Positions 48,541-60,541 of a stretch of DNA of 64,000 nt are shown here, one piece after another (within the stretch, counting starts at the first letter, position 1; each line of letters starts with the position of its first letter). Under the pieces are notes generated by a model, which saw only the letters and a list, made by a program, of their open reading frames with translations, searched no databases and had not been told where the DNA came from. Source of the stretch: Acestrorhynchus altus (taxonomy: Eukaryota > Chordata > Actinopteri > Characiformes > Acestrorhynchidae); NCBI GenBank assembly GCA_034509495.1, contig CM067508.1:24660240-24724239 (forward strand), given 5' to 3'. The translations under genes were made by a program, and so were the position numbers.

Positions 48541-48721
48541 AGGGTGAGCCCATTGAAGCTATCGCCAAGTTTGATTACGTGGGACGCTCAGCCCGTGAGC
48601 TGTCCTTCAAGAAGGGTGCCTCTCTGCTTCTGTACCAGCGGGCTTCAGAAGACTGGTGGGAGGGCAGGCACAATGGCATTGACGGCTTGGTGCCTCACCA
48701 GTACATTGTGGTGCAGGACAT
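48541..48721 (+). CDS. srgap1: srgap1 exon 15 of window (SH3 domain)
   Basis: One hundred eighty-one bases, phase 1 to 2. After a split codon it reads GEPIEAIAKFDYVGRSAREL, then SFKKGASLLLYQRASEDWWE and GRHNGIDGLVPHQYIVVQD. This is the complete SH3 fold, with the AKFDY start, the WW pair and the VPHQYI end, nearly identical to mammalian srGAP1. In this family the domain binds the ROBO cytoplasmic tail. The Cys of mammalian CEPIEA is Gly here. Fully intact, in contrast with the two exons before it. Confidence 0.97.
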
Positions 48722-48938
48722 GTGAGTATGTGCTACAGAACATGCCACTGCTTTAGATGCTGTAATGATGTGTTTTCATTTTCTGCATCAGCATCTCCTT
48801 ATCTCCTTTTCCGATACGTTCGCATACGTTCTTTATAAGACTGGACACCGGAATTGGACATAGTGCTTGTTATGTTGTACAGCATTGTCAGTATCAGGTT
48901 TATAGTCAAAAGACCCCATTATTACAAATATTCTAGAG

Positions 48939-49054
48939 CAGTGGTGTCAAACCGGGTTAGGTTTTCATTCCAGTGGAAATCGTGATCTTTTGTTTGATTG
49001 ATTAAGTGACTTCTGGTTGTTTAGAATGAAATCTGACCTGGTGTGACACCTCTG
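48939..49054. mobile_element. hAT-type MITE, 116 bases, with 8-base target duplication
   Basis: Ends CAGTGGTGTCA and TGACACCTCTG are inverted repeats with one mismatch. The flanks TTCTAGAG (48931-48938) and TTCTAGTG (49055-49062) form an 8-base target duplication with one mismatch, as expected for hAT insertion. Confidence 0.85.
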
Positions 49055-49289
49055 TTCTAGTGCATATACAGTCTTTGAATATGAAGCAGGATTTAAGAAT
49101 TAAACACATGCTTGCAGACTTGGCTTGTGTATTAAAACACTGGAATATCATATTTCACCTTCAACCTCCCAGCATCTGAAATTCCCTTCCTCCGTGCGCC
49201 AAGGGTCATACAAACTTGCAAACTTAGAGCTTCACTTGTATCAAAAATGTTTTCAAAGCTCTCTGTTGCTCCACTACCTTGGTCATGAA

Positions 49290-49440
49290 TAATGGTTGCA
49301 GCACCATTATTCAAAAGAACACAGATGCACTGCTCCACAGCTCAATGTTGGGAGGTTTCATACCATTTTAGCCCTCACCTGGCAATGGGCATGTAACCAG
49401 TTGGTTGATGTTTATATGCTACTATTCTATTGGCAGCGTA
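49290..49440 (-). mobile_element. Tc1-related DNA element fragment
   Basis: CTCCACAGCTCAATGTTGGG and ACCAGTTGGTT with GTTTATATGCT parallel the reverse copy at 42838. More decayed. Confidence 0.6.
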
Positions 49441-50899
49441 AGGAACCGAAATTCATTGTTTCTACCTTAGCAATGCATTATTGGCTCTAGTTTTTGGTCA
49501 TTCGCATCTTGAACTGAGATTCAGGTCTTCTCTGGTTGAAGGACAAGCAGAATCTTGGCGAGTGAAGTTAGCCCATCAGTAACCCTCTCAAAGCTTTGTC
49601 TCTTGTTGGCCATTCTCCCCTCGTTTGCTCATCTTGGCAGCGGTGGCACTGCTATTTCAGTACATCAGTGCAGCTCACTCAACTCTGAACTCTTCCTTAA
49701 ACAATTCCTGTGGCCATGACAACTACTGTCCAGGCAGTCATTGCTGCATAATCTACAGAACTGTTGCACAGAGAGGGCAAATTTAATGGATCCAGGCAAA
49801 GGGCCCAGAGATGCCAGATTCAGAGTAAAGCAATGCCATCATTTTTATGTGTGTGTATCAATAATTCATGCTGTGGCTTACTGCTGATGTGTGTGTTCTT
49901 AGATAATGGAGGTAAGGGTGAGAGAATTTACAGGCCAGCCTGGGGTAGGCAGGAGGCAGATGATGTCAGACACTCTGTCCTGTAATGAGCTACATTTAGA
50001 GGCAGAGGAAGCCTGTGGGATAGCTCCCACACAGACAGGATATCCTCCGTACGCTCAGAGCCAGGAGTGCACTGATACCAAGTGAAGATACATCTCTTAT
50101 GATAGTGTTACTGATCTATTGCTGTAAAAACTTGCAGCGCCGTAGATAAAACTGCTGAATTAGATGCAATGTAAGATTTATCTCACTGACATGTTTGTAC
50201 AATGTGTTGCCCCAATGCTTGTGTGTTATAGTGATTGATTTTATGTGCACATGCAATCTACAGGAATAGCCTTTAGACTGCTATGCAGTCCAAGTTTTAA
50301 TTAAGTTTTAATATGGGAGTATTGTGTTTGAGCCTTAAATTGTAAAGGAAGTGTACTCCATATGTGCTTATTGTCACAAAAATATCAAAACCTTTAAACC
50401 AAGCAGAAATTACTCAAAATAAAAATTTTTACATGTTCCTTTTTTCAATATTTGTAATGGCCTAGTTAAAATTGAACTAAATTAAAAGTGATCTTATTAA
50501 AAGGAACTGAAGTGCACAGTTTGTGCCAAGCAGTTCTGCAAAGAGCAGGAGACCAGATTTCTCCAAGACAAAAGGCTGTGTAACCAGCTATTGACAGGAA
50601 AGGCACAATCACTTTCACATGGGAGATTGGATGTTAGATAGATGCGAGTTTTTTTTTTCACCAGGGTGTCTCTTGTGGATTACTAAGGACTCACACTAGT
50701 CATGGTATAGGTTTTGTATCAACCTAATGGGTTGTATTCTAGGCTATGCCTTTGTAGTAGTTGTTTTTGTTCTGATTTGCATACATTCACCACAATGAGA
50801 GACAGAGATCGTTGCACTTTTGTCCTTCTTCATCATTAGTCACCAGTTTGAACTGCAGGGATGACTAAACAGGCTTGATTCTCTTCCTTTGTGTTTCAG

Positions 50900-51034
50900 G
50901 GATGATACCTTCTCAGACACTCTGAGTCAGAAGGCTGACAGTGAAGCCAGCAGTGGGCATGGAGGAGATGAAAAGTGCTCTAGCAGAGAGTTGGGATCTC
51001 CTACAGATAGATTACCTGATGCTTATATTAGCAG
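50900..51034 (+). CDS. srgap1: srgap1 exon 16 of window (C-terminal tail)
   Basis: One hundred thirty-five bases, phase 2 to 2. It reads DDTFSDTLSQKADSEASSGH then GGDEKCSSRELGSPTDRLPD and AYIS. The first half matches mammalian srGAP1 almost exactly; the second half is looser, as expected for a disordered tail. Donor GTAAGA. Confidence 0.95.
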
Positions 51035-51788
51035 GTAAGACACCAAAACCATTCTTTCAGTAGTGCAGTATGCAAACCCATTCAGTTCAGGTAAGCACAG
51101 TGTTGCAATATACATTATTGCAGAAACAGAAAGCATGATACACAGGATATACTTCTGAATTGCACTTCTTGCTGACAACCTATAATATTAATTCATAAAA
51201 TTGACCAGTATTATAGGAAGCACAATGTTCACCATGCCCAAAGCTAAGGATCAGTTGATGTATATACCCCCATTATTTGGACTTTGTTCTCTGGAGTAAT
51301 GGAATTCCAACCAGTACCTCAAAGAGATGTTCTACCATGGGAAGCCTTCTAGTAGTGACAGTTACTACCGCAGAAACAAGGGGGAGTGGACAAACTTTGT
51401 ATCAGTAGCCTGGAAAATCTGGATGAACTGGCACCTACAAACATTTGGACATTTAGTTTATACTTAGTTTATACTTGTATTATACTATAATACAAAGATA
51501 GTGATGGGCCAGTATGTGCTTCCTCTTAATCTCCACCCACACCACTCTTTATCCAAGCATCTATTAGCATTGTGCAGTCATTGTGCAGTAAAGAGAGTAA
51601 GAGGGAAGAGAAATGTAAAACTAACAGTTGGCACTTGATTCTTCTAATGTATATGACTTTCCTGTTGATAGGAATCCATTCAATGTTGTTAATATTTTGT
51701 AGTTCACAAATTATTAGATATACAGATACTGAACCCATATCAGTCAAACATGGTTTTCATTTCTAACCTTCTACCCTACAGTTCTGCA

Positions 51789-51791
51789 GTT

Positions 51792-51847
<56 letters not shown>
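51789..51847. repeat. (TC)n microsatellite
   Basis: About 29 uninterrupted TC units. Confidence 0.97.
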
Positions 51848-51849
<2 letters not shown>

Positions 51850-53394
51850 ACTTCTGAGACTTTCAGCGATGACTCCTCCCTCGTAAATCATTCATTGCAT
51901 TTGTCTTTATTTAGAATTTCTCCTCTTTCCATTAATTCGTTTAAGAATGCTCCTTTCAGAATATCAAGACCTTTCAGTCTGACTGTGTGGAGTGCAAAAA
52001 AACACAGTGAAATTAGTACATTTGTAAAATGCAGTTTTTTCCAACCACAAACTATCCTTATCTAGTTGTTTGAGGTGTTCAAGCAAAAGAAGTGGGTCAC
52101 AGGCTATAAAGCTTACTTTTAAAGACCTTTTGTTGGACTATTAAAGAAGCAGCAGACTTGGATCAGTCAAGCACATTTTCATTGTTTCTGTTAACTTGTT
52201 TTCATGATGTGCATTAAAGAGTCTGTGCTTTTCTACATTTCCACAAGTGGTGCCTCAGAATGTTGCAGGAGTGTTTTGTTGCAGGGTAGAGTACACTCTG
52301 CTGGTCATAAAAGTGCATTACACAGTGAGGACTAACATTAAAGCCAGCTTCAGCCTCCATTCCCCACGTGCCCCCTGCATTTGCACTGCTCTAGAGTAGT
52401 AATGTAAGACCTTTGCTCTCCACAATGACAGCATTACAGAAGAAAACTTTAAATGGAATTCATAACCTTAAATGGAATCAGTGTAAAAAGTGTTAAAGTT
52501 GATTTTGGAGCATTTCTGTGAATCCTACATAAACATTTATGAAGGTTTATTGCAAGTATGCAGTTTTTGTCACACAAAAATAATCAAAACCAGGCCTTTA
52601 TGAAAATACACACTTGTGTAGAATTGAATTTTTATGTTAGTTGTCATAAAAGGCTTATGCAGGTTTTGTGTAGCCAAAAGGGTTGTTAACTTTCAGTCTT
52701 TAATTAGAATATTGTTGCAAATTATTGTGCTAATCAGCTTTGCTACGATAATAAATCACATGCCGAACTGTCAGAATGATTATGATTATCTGTGAATTAA
52801 GATGAAACTCACTGAGTGTCAGTTTAAGCAGTAACAATTGGAAGGCAGTTTCTCATAAATTGGCACAATTAACCACTTGGAATGTTCTGAAAGCACATAG
52901 TGGCATTTTAACTATGTGTTTGTTGGTGCAAAAATCATTTTCAACAAGATAGAGAAAACATTTTGAAACAGGATTTAAAGCAATCAGGAAATTGCAGTAA
53001 GAACTTAATGTCACTGCAGTGCACTTGTATTGCTGTAATTACTTACTATTACTATTATTTTGCTTTAACTAAATGTAAAACATTACTCAGTTAATTTGCA
53101 TTTAACGTGCATTATGTATAGAATTTTTTGAATCTGATATATTTGAAAAATTGTTTTGACAGCCAAAATTGACAAAATGTGGCAAAAAATGTAAAAAAAA
53201 TGTTTTTTAAATAAATATATATTTTTTTGTTAATGGTCTCTTTTTACAATAAAAAATAGTACATATATTTATATATTATATATTTAATTTAATAAATGTA
53301 TTTAAAAATGTGTCCATTGTCTTACATGTATGGTACAGACAAAAGAATTTGGTGTCGTATTACAGTATCACACTGGAGTTCAGTGATCTCTTTA

Positions 53395-53515
53395 GAATGA
53401 TTGTAAAGGCAGACTGCATGGCTAGGTGCTTGATTTTATACAGCTGTGGCAATGAGACCAAATGAAACACCAGATGAGGTGTGTCCCAGTACTTTTGTCC
53501 ATATTATTTGTGTAT
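53395..53515 (-). mobile_element. Tc1-like terminal fragment
   Basis: GCATGGCTAGGTGCTTGATT, TTATACAGCTGTGGCAATGA and CCAGTACTTTTGTCCATAT are end blocks of a Tc1-type element. Confidence 0.65.
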
Positions 53516-54018
53516 TTAACATATTTAGCAATAATTGTTTTTAAATGTGTAAAACATGTAAAGATTTTTACATACTTTACTGTACAGTAAAGACTTGATG
53601 ATGGCCAAAGTGTTTTGTATTTACATAGTTTATATATAATTAATTTTTTGTGTGTGTTTTTGTTAGCTTTTTATTGGTGCAATAATAGGTGTGTTTAAAA
53701 CCTAAACTATTTATTTTGTCAATGTGTTTTTCATTGTAACCTAGGGACATAAAAGCTCTCCTAATTGAAGAATTACCCATTCACAAAAGTGTTTACACTG
53801 TAATAATGATCAGATTCAACTCATATTTTATTGATGATGATTAATATTATTATTATAAAATATATTCATAAAAATTGACCTGTTTGTAGAAGATGGAGCT
53901 CTTTTAATATGCACTGTCCACTCTGTCTTTATGCTGCTCAATAAACCACAATATGGACAGTTCAGATCAGTTGTAATTCTTTATTGATATTCTTTCCTTT
54001 TATTCCTTTCCGCCTCAG

Positions 54019-54400
54019 CCGTCACAGAAAGAGGACTGATCCCCCATCCCGAAGACCCCCAGCGAGACCCAGCGACACCCACTGCATGGTCCATCCCTCC
54101 CAGAGCCATAGTAGTCATGGCAACCACAGCAGCCATGGCAGCCATGGTAACCCGGATCGGGGTTCCCCAGTTCTGAGCCACTACAGTCCACGGGAGTTAC
54201 TGCGGGGTCGGGGCACCGTGCCCATGGACAGTCCTGAGAGACGCAGGCGCATGGGTCATGGCAGCCTCACCAACATCAGCCGTCATGAGTCCCTGAAGAA
54301 GCTGGAAAGCCCCCCCATCCGCCGATCCACCTCCTCGGGCCAGTACACGGGCTTCTCTGAACCACACAGCAAGGGTTTAGACCCCGAGAGCATCGCACAG
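54019..54400 (+). CDS. srgap1: srgap1 exon 17 of window (Ser/Arg/Pro-rich tail)
   Basis: Three hundred eighty-two bases, phase 2 to 0, 127 full codons after the split Ser. The tail begins SRHRKRTDPPSRRPPARPSD, then has a His/Ser/Gly-rich run (about 54096-54156), then SPERRRRMGHGSLTNISRHE and RRSTSSGQYTGF. The last blocks are conserved in mammals (GHGSLTNISRH, RRSTSSGQYTGF); the His-rich run is not. Donor GTCAGC. Confidence 0.95.
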
Positions 54401-55079
54401 GTCAGCGGGAGGCGAGCGACGACGCCCCTCACACCATGCGCTGCAGGCCCTGCCCTGTAACATAGTCAGTGACTGCCTCCTGTTACTAATGATTCACTGC
54501 TCCAGTACACACACAAAACAATTTACATTTATACAAAAAAGTCAGTACGTTACAGGCTGCAACAAGCATACAGATAAAGATGTTTTTTGATCAATTCAGG
54601 GTATTAAATAGGGCCCTTTGTCAGAAGCTGAAAACTGCTCCTTTGGCTGGCTTTGCCAGTTGTTGACTTATGCAGTCTGTGTTTAAGTTACTGATCTGTA
54701 AATAAGACAAAATTCGAGTACTCAGAATAGACGGAGTAGACAGAATTTAAATGTATTTATACTATGAAGTGTTACTGCTTGGACCAATCATTGTCCCCTC
54801 CCAGCTGGACAAAAACATAGTGTTATACAGCTTGTTATCAGACATACTTTCCCCAACACAATCTTCATTCCCCAAACATCAAGGTCGTGACACACAGACC
54901 GTGAAAAGAGCACTTTCATACAAATTCTAACAGACTGTAGGGCTTTGAAGAACATTTTAATGAATAGAAAATCTGTAACAAATCAACTAAAATCAATTAA
55001 TATTCAACAATCATAATTACTTTAGGTTAAACACTTTGAACCTCAGCCTTGAGTTTTAATTTGAACATGAATTAATATT

Positions 55080-55860
55080 TATTTAAATATTAATCAATTA
55101 TTATTTATTAAATAACTTAATTTATTACCTATTAACTACTGAGTACCTACTACCTTATTCAGTAAGTGGGAGCTATACAGTAATTGCAGTTTTCAGTGTC
55201 TACAGTAGTAGAAGCACAATTATTTTGTATCCACTAATTATTCACTTATTACTAATTATTCAGTAAGAATTATTTATCTATTAATCATTCACTAAGTAGA
55301 GATTATTCAGTGCCTACTACCTTCCTACAGAATTTAATATATACTTAATCATTCAGTACTGTACATTGATTAATTATACATACTGTATATTATTCAGTAA
55401 GTAGTAATTATTAGTGTGAATAAATGCACACTGTTCACTGTTTAATACCTATTCATTATGCAGAATCTATTTTATTCAGTACCTACTATTCACTCAATAC
55501 GTTATTTAGCATGTAATTATTGTATTATTGATTAGACAGGCGGGCAGGTGGGTGGACGGATGGACAGATAAAACATCCACAGGAGTTTCTTGCAGATATT
55601 AATGGACCACAGCCTCCTCACAAAGTATTATTATTGTTTTATACCTACTAACTATTCAGTACATCCTATATACTGAGTATTTACCAATATTTCAGTAAGT
55701 AGTAACTATTCAAAAACTACACATTTTTCAGTAAGAACTAATTATTGATTGATTACTATTTAGTACCTACAAATTAGTCTAAATTTACTTATTATCCAGT
55801 ACCTATTTGTTCAATGAGATTGATTCAGTACTGCCTAATTATTCAATAAATATTGATTAT
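55080..55860. repeat. degenerate AT-rich tandem field (ATTATTCAGTA units)
   Basis: Words such as TTATTCAGTA, TATTCAGTACCTACTA and TCAGTAAGTAGTAATTATT recur more than twenty times with changing spacing. There is no fixed period over the whole field. Confidence 0.8.
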
Positions 55861-57107
55861 TCTTAAATCTACTATAAAATGTGTATATAGATACACACTT
55901 CCCAATATATCATATACTGATATTTGTTAGTCCATTGGTGTCCTAATCCATCTGCATAGCTTTGGAGATGGTCATCACTATCAATATCCTGTGTGGAGTG
56001 GTGTGGTTTTGTGTCTAGTGTGTGTTCAATTCATGACGGAGACCTGTTACACAGAGCCAGTGCTGTTGGACAGGCACTGTGGGGCCTGGAGAATGTCGAG
56101 TAATGCAGTATAATTAGCTGTGGTTCTTGCCGGGCTCTCATTAGCATATCAGTAATGAGCGGGAGAGACGTTGCTGATGATGACTGAACTCCCGCAGCAT
56201 CTGGTGCAGTACACTAATGACAACAGAAGAGTTCAGACAGAGGACACTCCCTGTACCTTACTGTCAGCTGGGAGTTCTTCACAATTCAGAGTTTCTTTTT
56301 ACAGACACCGTTACAGTTTGCAGGGATTTGAGCAATAGTGTGGATTTGCTCTATTCTAATTTGTTGCATTCTGCTAATCCCCAAGCATTTGGTAGACATA
56401 TGCAGTTTTTTGCTACTTGTACATTATCTGCTTGTTCTCTCTCTCTTTCAGTAATTAATAAATTATTCACTAATTTAAAATATTGAATTTGCTTTATAAT
56501 CTGAAATTGTCTTTTATTGTTTATAATGGGGTGGATGATAGTAATTAAATAATAGTAATTATACAGACACAAAACATTAATTAATTGTGGCAGAACATGA
56601 AATGCCATCCAAAATTCATTAAAATTGTATTTAATTTATTTAAATTTTTTACACTACATTACTTAAACAGCACTAATTAAATGTGAAAAGTGATTGATCT
56701 CATACAGCTATTATGTACAAAAATGAATGAAAAATTCTGAATAATGGTACTATTGTTTTATATTGCACACCTCTGCTCCAGAGTGTGGGCAATCGGATGT
56801 GATAAATCCCATCAATATCTGCTTTCCAGAGTATGTAATAGGTGCTGTCAGTTCTCTAGATCAGTGCACATCTGCAATATTAAAACATACCAATGAAAGA
56901 GTCCATAAAAAACTAGCATATTATACCTGCATAAGCTGCACAATAACGTGTATGTACATTTGATAGGATCGCATCATTCCCTTGTCATTTTCATTTTCCT
57001 TTCTTTTCTCTCCTAAATGGCTTTTTGTTGTTAATAAATGGAGGCATTTCAAATTTATTTATATTTATTTTGAGCTATGCCACTGAATAACCACTTTTGG
57101 TTCCATA

Positions 57108-57255
57108 TGGTATTGTTTCTCAACCGTGGTCTTGGAGCTTTCCCTGCTCCCACCACACCTAATTCAACTAATCAGATCATTAACAAGCCATTCAGAGTTG
57201 CATGGGATGTATCAAAGCTAAACCATTCAGGGCAGAGGTGCTTCCAGGTCCACGG
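57108..57255. repeat. inverted-end MITE-like element
   Basis: GTTTCTCAACCGTGGTCTTGG at the left, CTCCCACCACACCTAATTCA inside and GGCAGAGGTGCTTCCAGGTC at the right. Same class as 7777 and 61752. Confidence 0.5.
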
Positions 57256-57594
57256 GTATGGAACACTGTCAAATGGAACCATAATTGTAGAGTAAATGTT
57301 CTTTAGATCTCACATTCCTATATTACAAACATGGTTCTTTATGGAAACAAAATAGTTTTTCCAATGGCAACACTCAAAGAACCACCTAAACCTGTACATG
57401 TTAAGAGTGTAGTTGTGGATAATCTTCTTTGAATCTGGTGTTGAGTCTTGCTTTTGTACTTTATCCAATCTAACTTATTCACACAAAAAAGATTATGCTA
57501 CATATTGTGAAAATGTTCTAAGTATTGAACGTTTTGCCATATTACCCAGTCTTAGCTGCATCTAATATGACTAATATACACCACTAATATACAA

Positions 57595-57870
57595 TTGAAT
57601 CACTGGTGCATAGTACACAGTGTAGGACACCCCTTCTAATGAATGCATTCAGCTACTTTAAGTTGTACCCATTGCTGACACAAATGTGCAAATGCACACA
57701 CGCTGCTTGTCTAGTCCCTGTAGAGAAGTGCTGCCAATAGAATAGGACTCAGGAGCAGACATGAATAGAAATGAACCAACTGGCACCATGCCTAATGCCA
57801 GGTGTGGGCTAGAGGGGTATATTTAATGCAGTTAAATCCTCACAGCAATGCTCCAAAATCTAAAAACAGG
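57595..57870 (+). mobile_element. Tc1-related DNA element, internally deleted
   Basis: ACACCCCTTCTAATGAATGC, AGTTGTACCCATTGCTGACA, GCCTAATGCCAGGTGTGGGC and CAATGCTCCAAAATCTA lie in the family order. About 90 bases separate it from the last srgap1 exon. Confidence 0.8.
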
Positions 57871-57954
57871 TTAAAGTCTTTATTACAAAAAAAACTAACA
57901 CTAAAGTATTGTGATCTGATGGAATATAATCTCAGTTTTTTTTCTCTCTCATAG

Positions 57955-58341
57955 GACATAGAGGAGACTATGAACACGGCTCTGAACGAACTTAGGGAGT
58001 TGGAGAGGCAGAGCTCGGCAAAGCATGCTCCAGACGTAGTGCTGGACACCCTGGAGCAGATGAAGAACACTCCATCACTGGCCAGCTCCAGCGAGTCTCT
58101 GAGTCAGATGCCCGCCCTGCTGCTGCGTCCGGCTGCCGTTGACCCGCTAATGCGCCGCTCCACCAGCTCCTCAAGCGACACTATGAGCACCTTTAAGCCT
58201 GCTGCCACCCCACGAATGGGTGTGCAACTTAAGCCCCCCGCCCTAAGGCCCAAGCCAATGGTGGTGCTGCCCAAGACTGGTCCAGCTCAGCCTCCGGCTC
58301 CCCCTCCCCATGATCCACTGGACAAGTCCTGCACCATGTAA
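57955..58341 (+). CDS. srgap1: srgap1 last coding exon (C terminus, stop)
   Basis: Three hundred eighty-seven bases, 128 codons plus TAA at 58339-58341, phase 0. It opens DIEETMNTALNELRELERQS and continues KHAPDVVLDTLEQMKN, both almost unchanged from mammals. It ends with GVQLKPPALRPKP, a Pro-rich stretch (PAQPPAPPPHD) and LDKSCTM. The coiled ELRELERQ segment and the final SCTM are family hallmarks. This confirms that the gene's 3' end is intact. Confidence 0.97.
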   Translation, partial: DIEETMNTALNELRELERQSSAKHAPDVVLDTLEQMKNTPSLASSSESLSQMPALLLRPAAVDPLMRRSTSSSSDTMSTFKPAATPRMGVQLKPPALRPKPMVVLPKTGPAQPPAPPPHDPLDKSCTM

Positions 58342-58700
58342 GCCAGACCCGGGAGGGACGGATAGAGAGAGATAAAGAACCATAGGACAACATAGCCTAG
58401 CAAAGGGAAATCTCGGAGCCAGCATTGGGAGCAGGACCTTTAAAGGATTTTAACATTCTTTTAACTCTCATATACAGTTATATAACTCCTTCTGTAAATC
58501 CCTTTGCTTATTCTCCAAGAATACTGAACTAAATCCTGTGTTACAGCTCCAGAATCAGGCCATGAGCCTACTGCATGAGCCAAAACACTCATCTGACTCA
58601 CCTGGAGCTTTGGTATCCATCTCTGAACATGACAGAGTGAGGATTGTTTACATAGTAATGTAAGCTATTATATGTGCTAATAATTACTATACAGGTCAAT

Positions 58701-58706
58701 AATAAA
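58701..58706 (+). terminator. AATAAA polyadenylation signal (proximal)
   Basis: Canonical hexamer 360 bases after the stop codon. The first of three candidates. Confidence 0.5.
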
Positions 58707-59369
58707 CTGTAATGAAGATAGCCATGGACAAACAAGTTACACATTTTCGTGATTGAAGGTTGTATTTTTTTTTTTCCTCTATAACAAAAAACTGAGACGT
58801 TCTTGGATCAGATGCAGTTTACAGAAATCAATTCACATGATGTTTATCTGATCACATTATTCGTCTTGCATGTACATAGAAGATCTTGGGTTCTTCTGTA
58901 ATTCTCAGTATGAAGAGATGAAGAAACTAAATCTCGATCAAGAACTTACAATTCAAAGCAAGCAACAAATCACAAAGGCTTCCTGTGTGGTTAGAAGAAC
59001 TAGATGTCCATAGTGTATATCCAGTAGAGGACTGCTAAATGTGAATAATACAGAAATACAAGCAAGCAGGGTCTGTTGTTTCTTCGTTTACAGCCTTTGG
59101 ATTGTGTAGTTTCTTTGTTGGAGGTGGCCCTGAGCCTTGCCATTGATGAGTTAATAAGCAATGAATGTGGAGAAGCACTGCCACATGAAAAACTAGACAA
59201 AAAGGCTGCTATTTTCTCATTCTGAAAGGCAGTTGGCTTTTTTTTAGGCCAAGTGACTAATATGTGTGCAGGGCTTTACTTTAAATATTATATTTTTGAT
59301 AGTAATCATAGTAATGATATGTATATGCGCAGTTATCGTCCATGAGAGTTGAATAACCTTGATTTGCCT

Positions 59370-59375
59370 AATAAA
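59370..59375 (+). terminator. AATAAA polyadenylation signal (middle)
   Basis: Canonical hexamer within CCTAATAAAACAG, about 1.0 kb after the stop codon. Confidence 0.4.
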
Positions 59376-59974
59376 ACAGAATTTTTTGGTTTAATACTTT
59401 TAACTAATTATCCTGTTGACTGAACTATATTGCTTTTTGTTATTGGTAGAAATGCCCCACTCTCCACATTATCTAAGAACAGGCATTGTCACGCTGTGAA
59501 GTGGTCTTACAAATGGTCCAATTCAGTAGCCAGAAAGAATGGGGCACTTAACACATGCGCTGTTCTTAGAGACGGTACAGTATTTCACCAACTTCAACTT
59601 TCAAAACTCTCTCGCTCATTCTTGCTCTCTTTCACACTCTCAGAATTAAAATCTCTTAGCTTTAGAGCATGACTTCTGATGCTTTTAGTTGTGATATGCA
59701 AATTTGAAAGTCTTTAGAAAAGACTGGAGGCAATACTTCTGTAGTTTCACCAAACAAAGGAATCATGCCAATAGCCATGGACTCACCGACTGTTACTGTA
59801 AAAAATTCCATGTTTACCATCCAGCTTCTTGTTGTGGTGTGTCAGTGTTGGGATCTGATCTGAGACCAGGTAACTGCTTAGTGTATAAAACTGCAAACAG
59901 CTCTTTACAGCTGTCTGATGCTTTTAAGTCAGCTTGTTTTAAAGATTCAAACAGTGCTCTTTTTACACCAATAT

Positions 59975-60440
59975 AGCAATTGGCCATAACATTTAAACCA
60001 CCCAAATTACACTGTGTTTTGAGGCATGGGGTCCACAAGACCTCTAAAGGTGTCCTGTGATATCTGGTGATGTTAATGTTATATTTAGAAGTCCTATAAG
60101 TTATGGGGTGGGACCACGATGAGCATTAATAACTTGCCCATGATTCTGTTACCAGTTTGGCAGTTCTTTGGTGGAGCACTTTTGGTAGATACTGACCACT
60201 GCACACCCCACAAGATCTTCCTGATGTTTTGGAGATGTTTTGACTCAAGCATTACAATTTGGTTCTTGTTAAAGTGGTTTAGATCATTACTCTTGTCCAT
60301 TTTGTCCTGCTTCAACTCTTAAAACTGCTTAAAGTGACTGTGCACTGGCTGCCTAATTTGTAGATCCCACCTCTTGAGAGGTACCAGATAATCATTCATG
60401 TCACCTGTCAGTGGTTTTAATGCTATGGTGTATTGGTGTT
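59975..60440 (-). mobile_element. Tc1-like transposon remnant within the 3' UTR
   Basis: Starts AATTGGCCATAACATTTAAA and ends TTTTAATGCTATGGTGTATTGG. Minus-strand codons near 60290 read MDKSNDLNHFNKNQIVM, the start of this transposase family. Internally deleted: the catalytic core is absent. Confidence 0.8.
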
Positions 60441-60514
60441 ACAAAGAGTGTAGTTAGTAGCAGAGCAATTCCAAAAACACTGTTGGCATAGCTTTAGCTC
60501 CAATGGGTCTGAGT

Positions 60515-60541
60515 TGTGTGTGCGTGCGTGCGTGCGTGTGT
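60515..60541. repeat. (GTGC/GTGT)n short repeat
   Basis: GTGTGTGCGTGCGTGCGTGC with flanking GTGT. Confidence 0.85.

Larger units (their letters stand above)
48722..50899 (+). other. intron 15
   Basis: Contains a well-bounded hAT-type MITE (48939-49054) and a Tc1-related fragment (49290-49440). The remainder shows nothing recognisable. Acceptor TTTCAG at 50899. Confidence 0.8.
51035..54018 (+). other. intron 16
   Basis: Contains a TC microsatellite and one Tc1-like terminus. The rest is AT-rich with nothing identifiable. Acceptor CGCCTCAG at 54018. Confidence 0.8.
54401..57954 (+). other. intron 17 (3.6 kb)
   Basis: An AT-rich field of TATTCAGTA-type repeats (55080-55860), one inverted-end element (57108) and a Tc1-related copy (57595) close to the acceptor CTCATAG at 57954. 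Otherwise nothing recognised. Confidence 0.8.
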
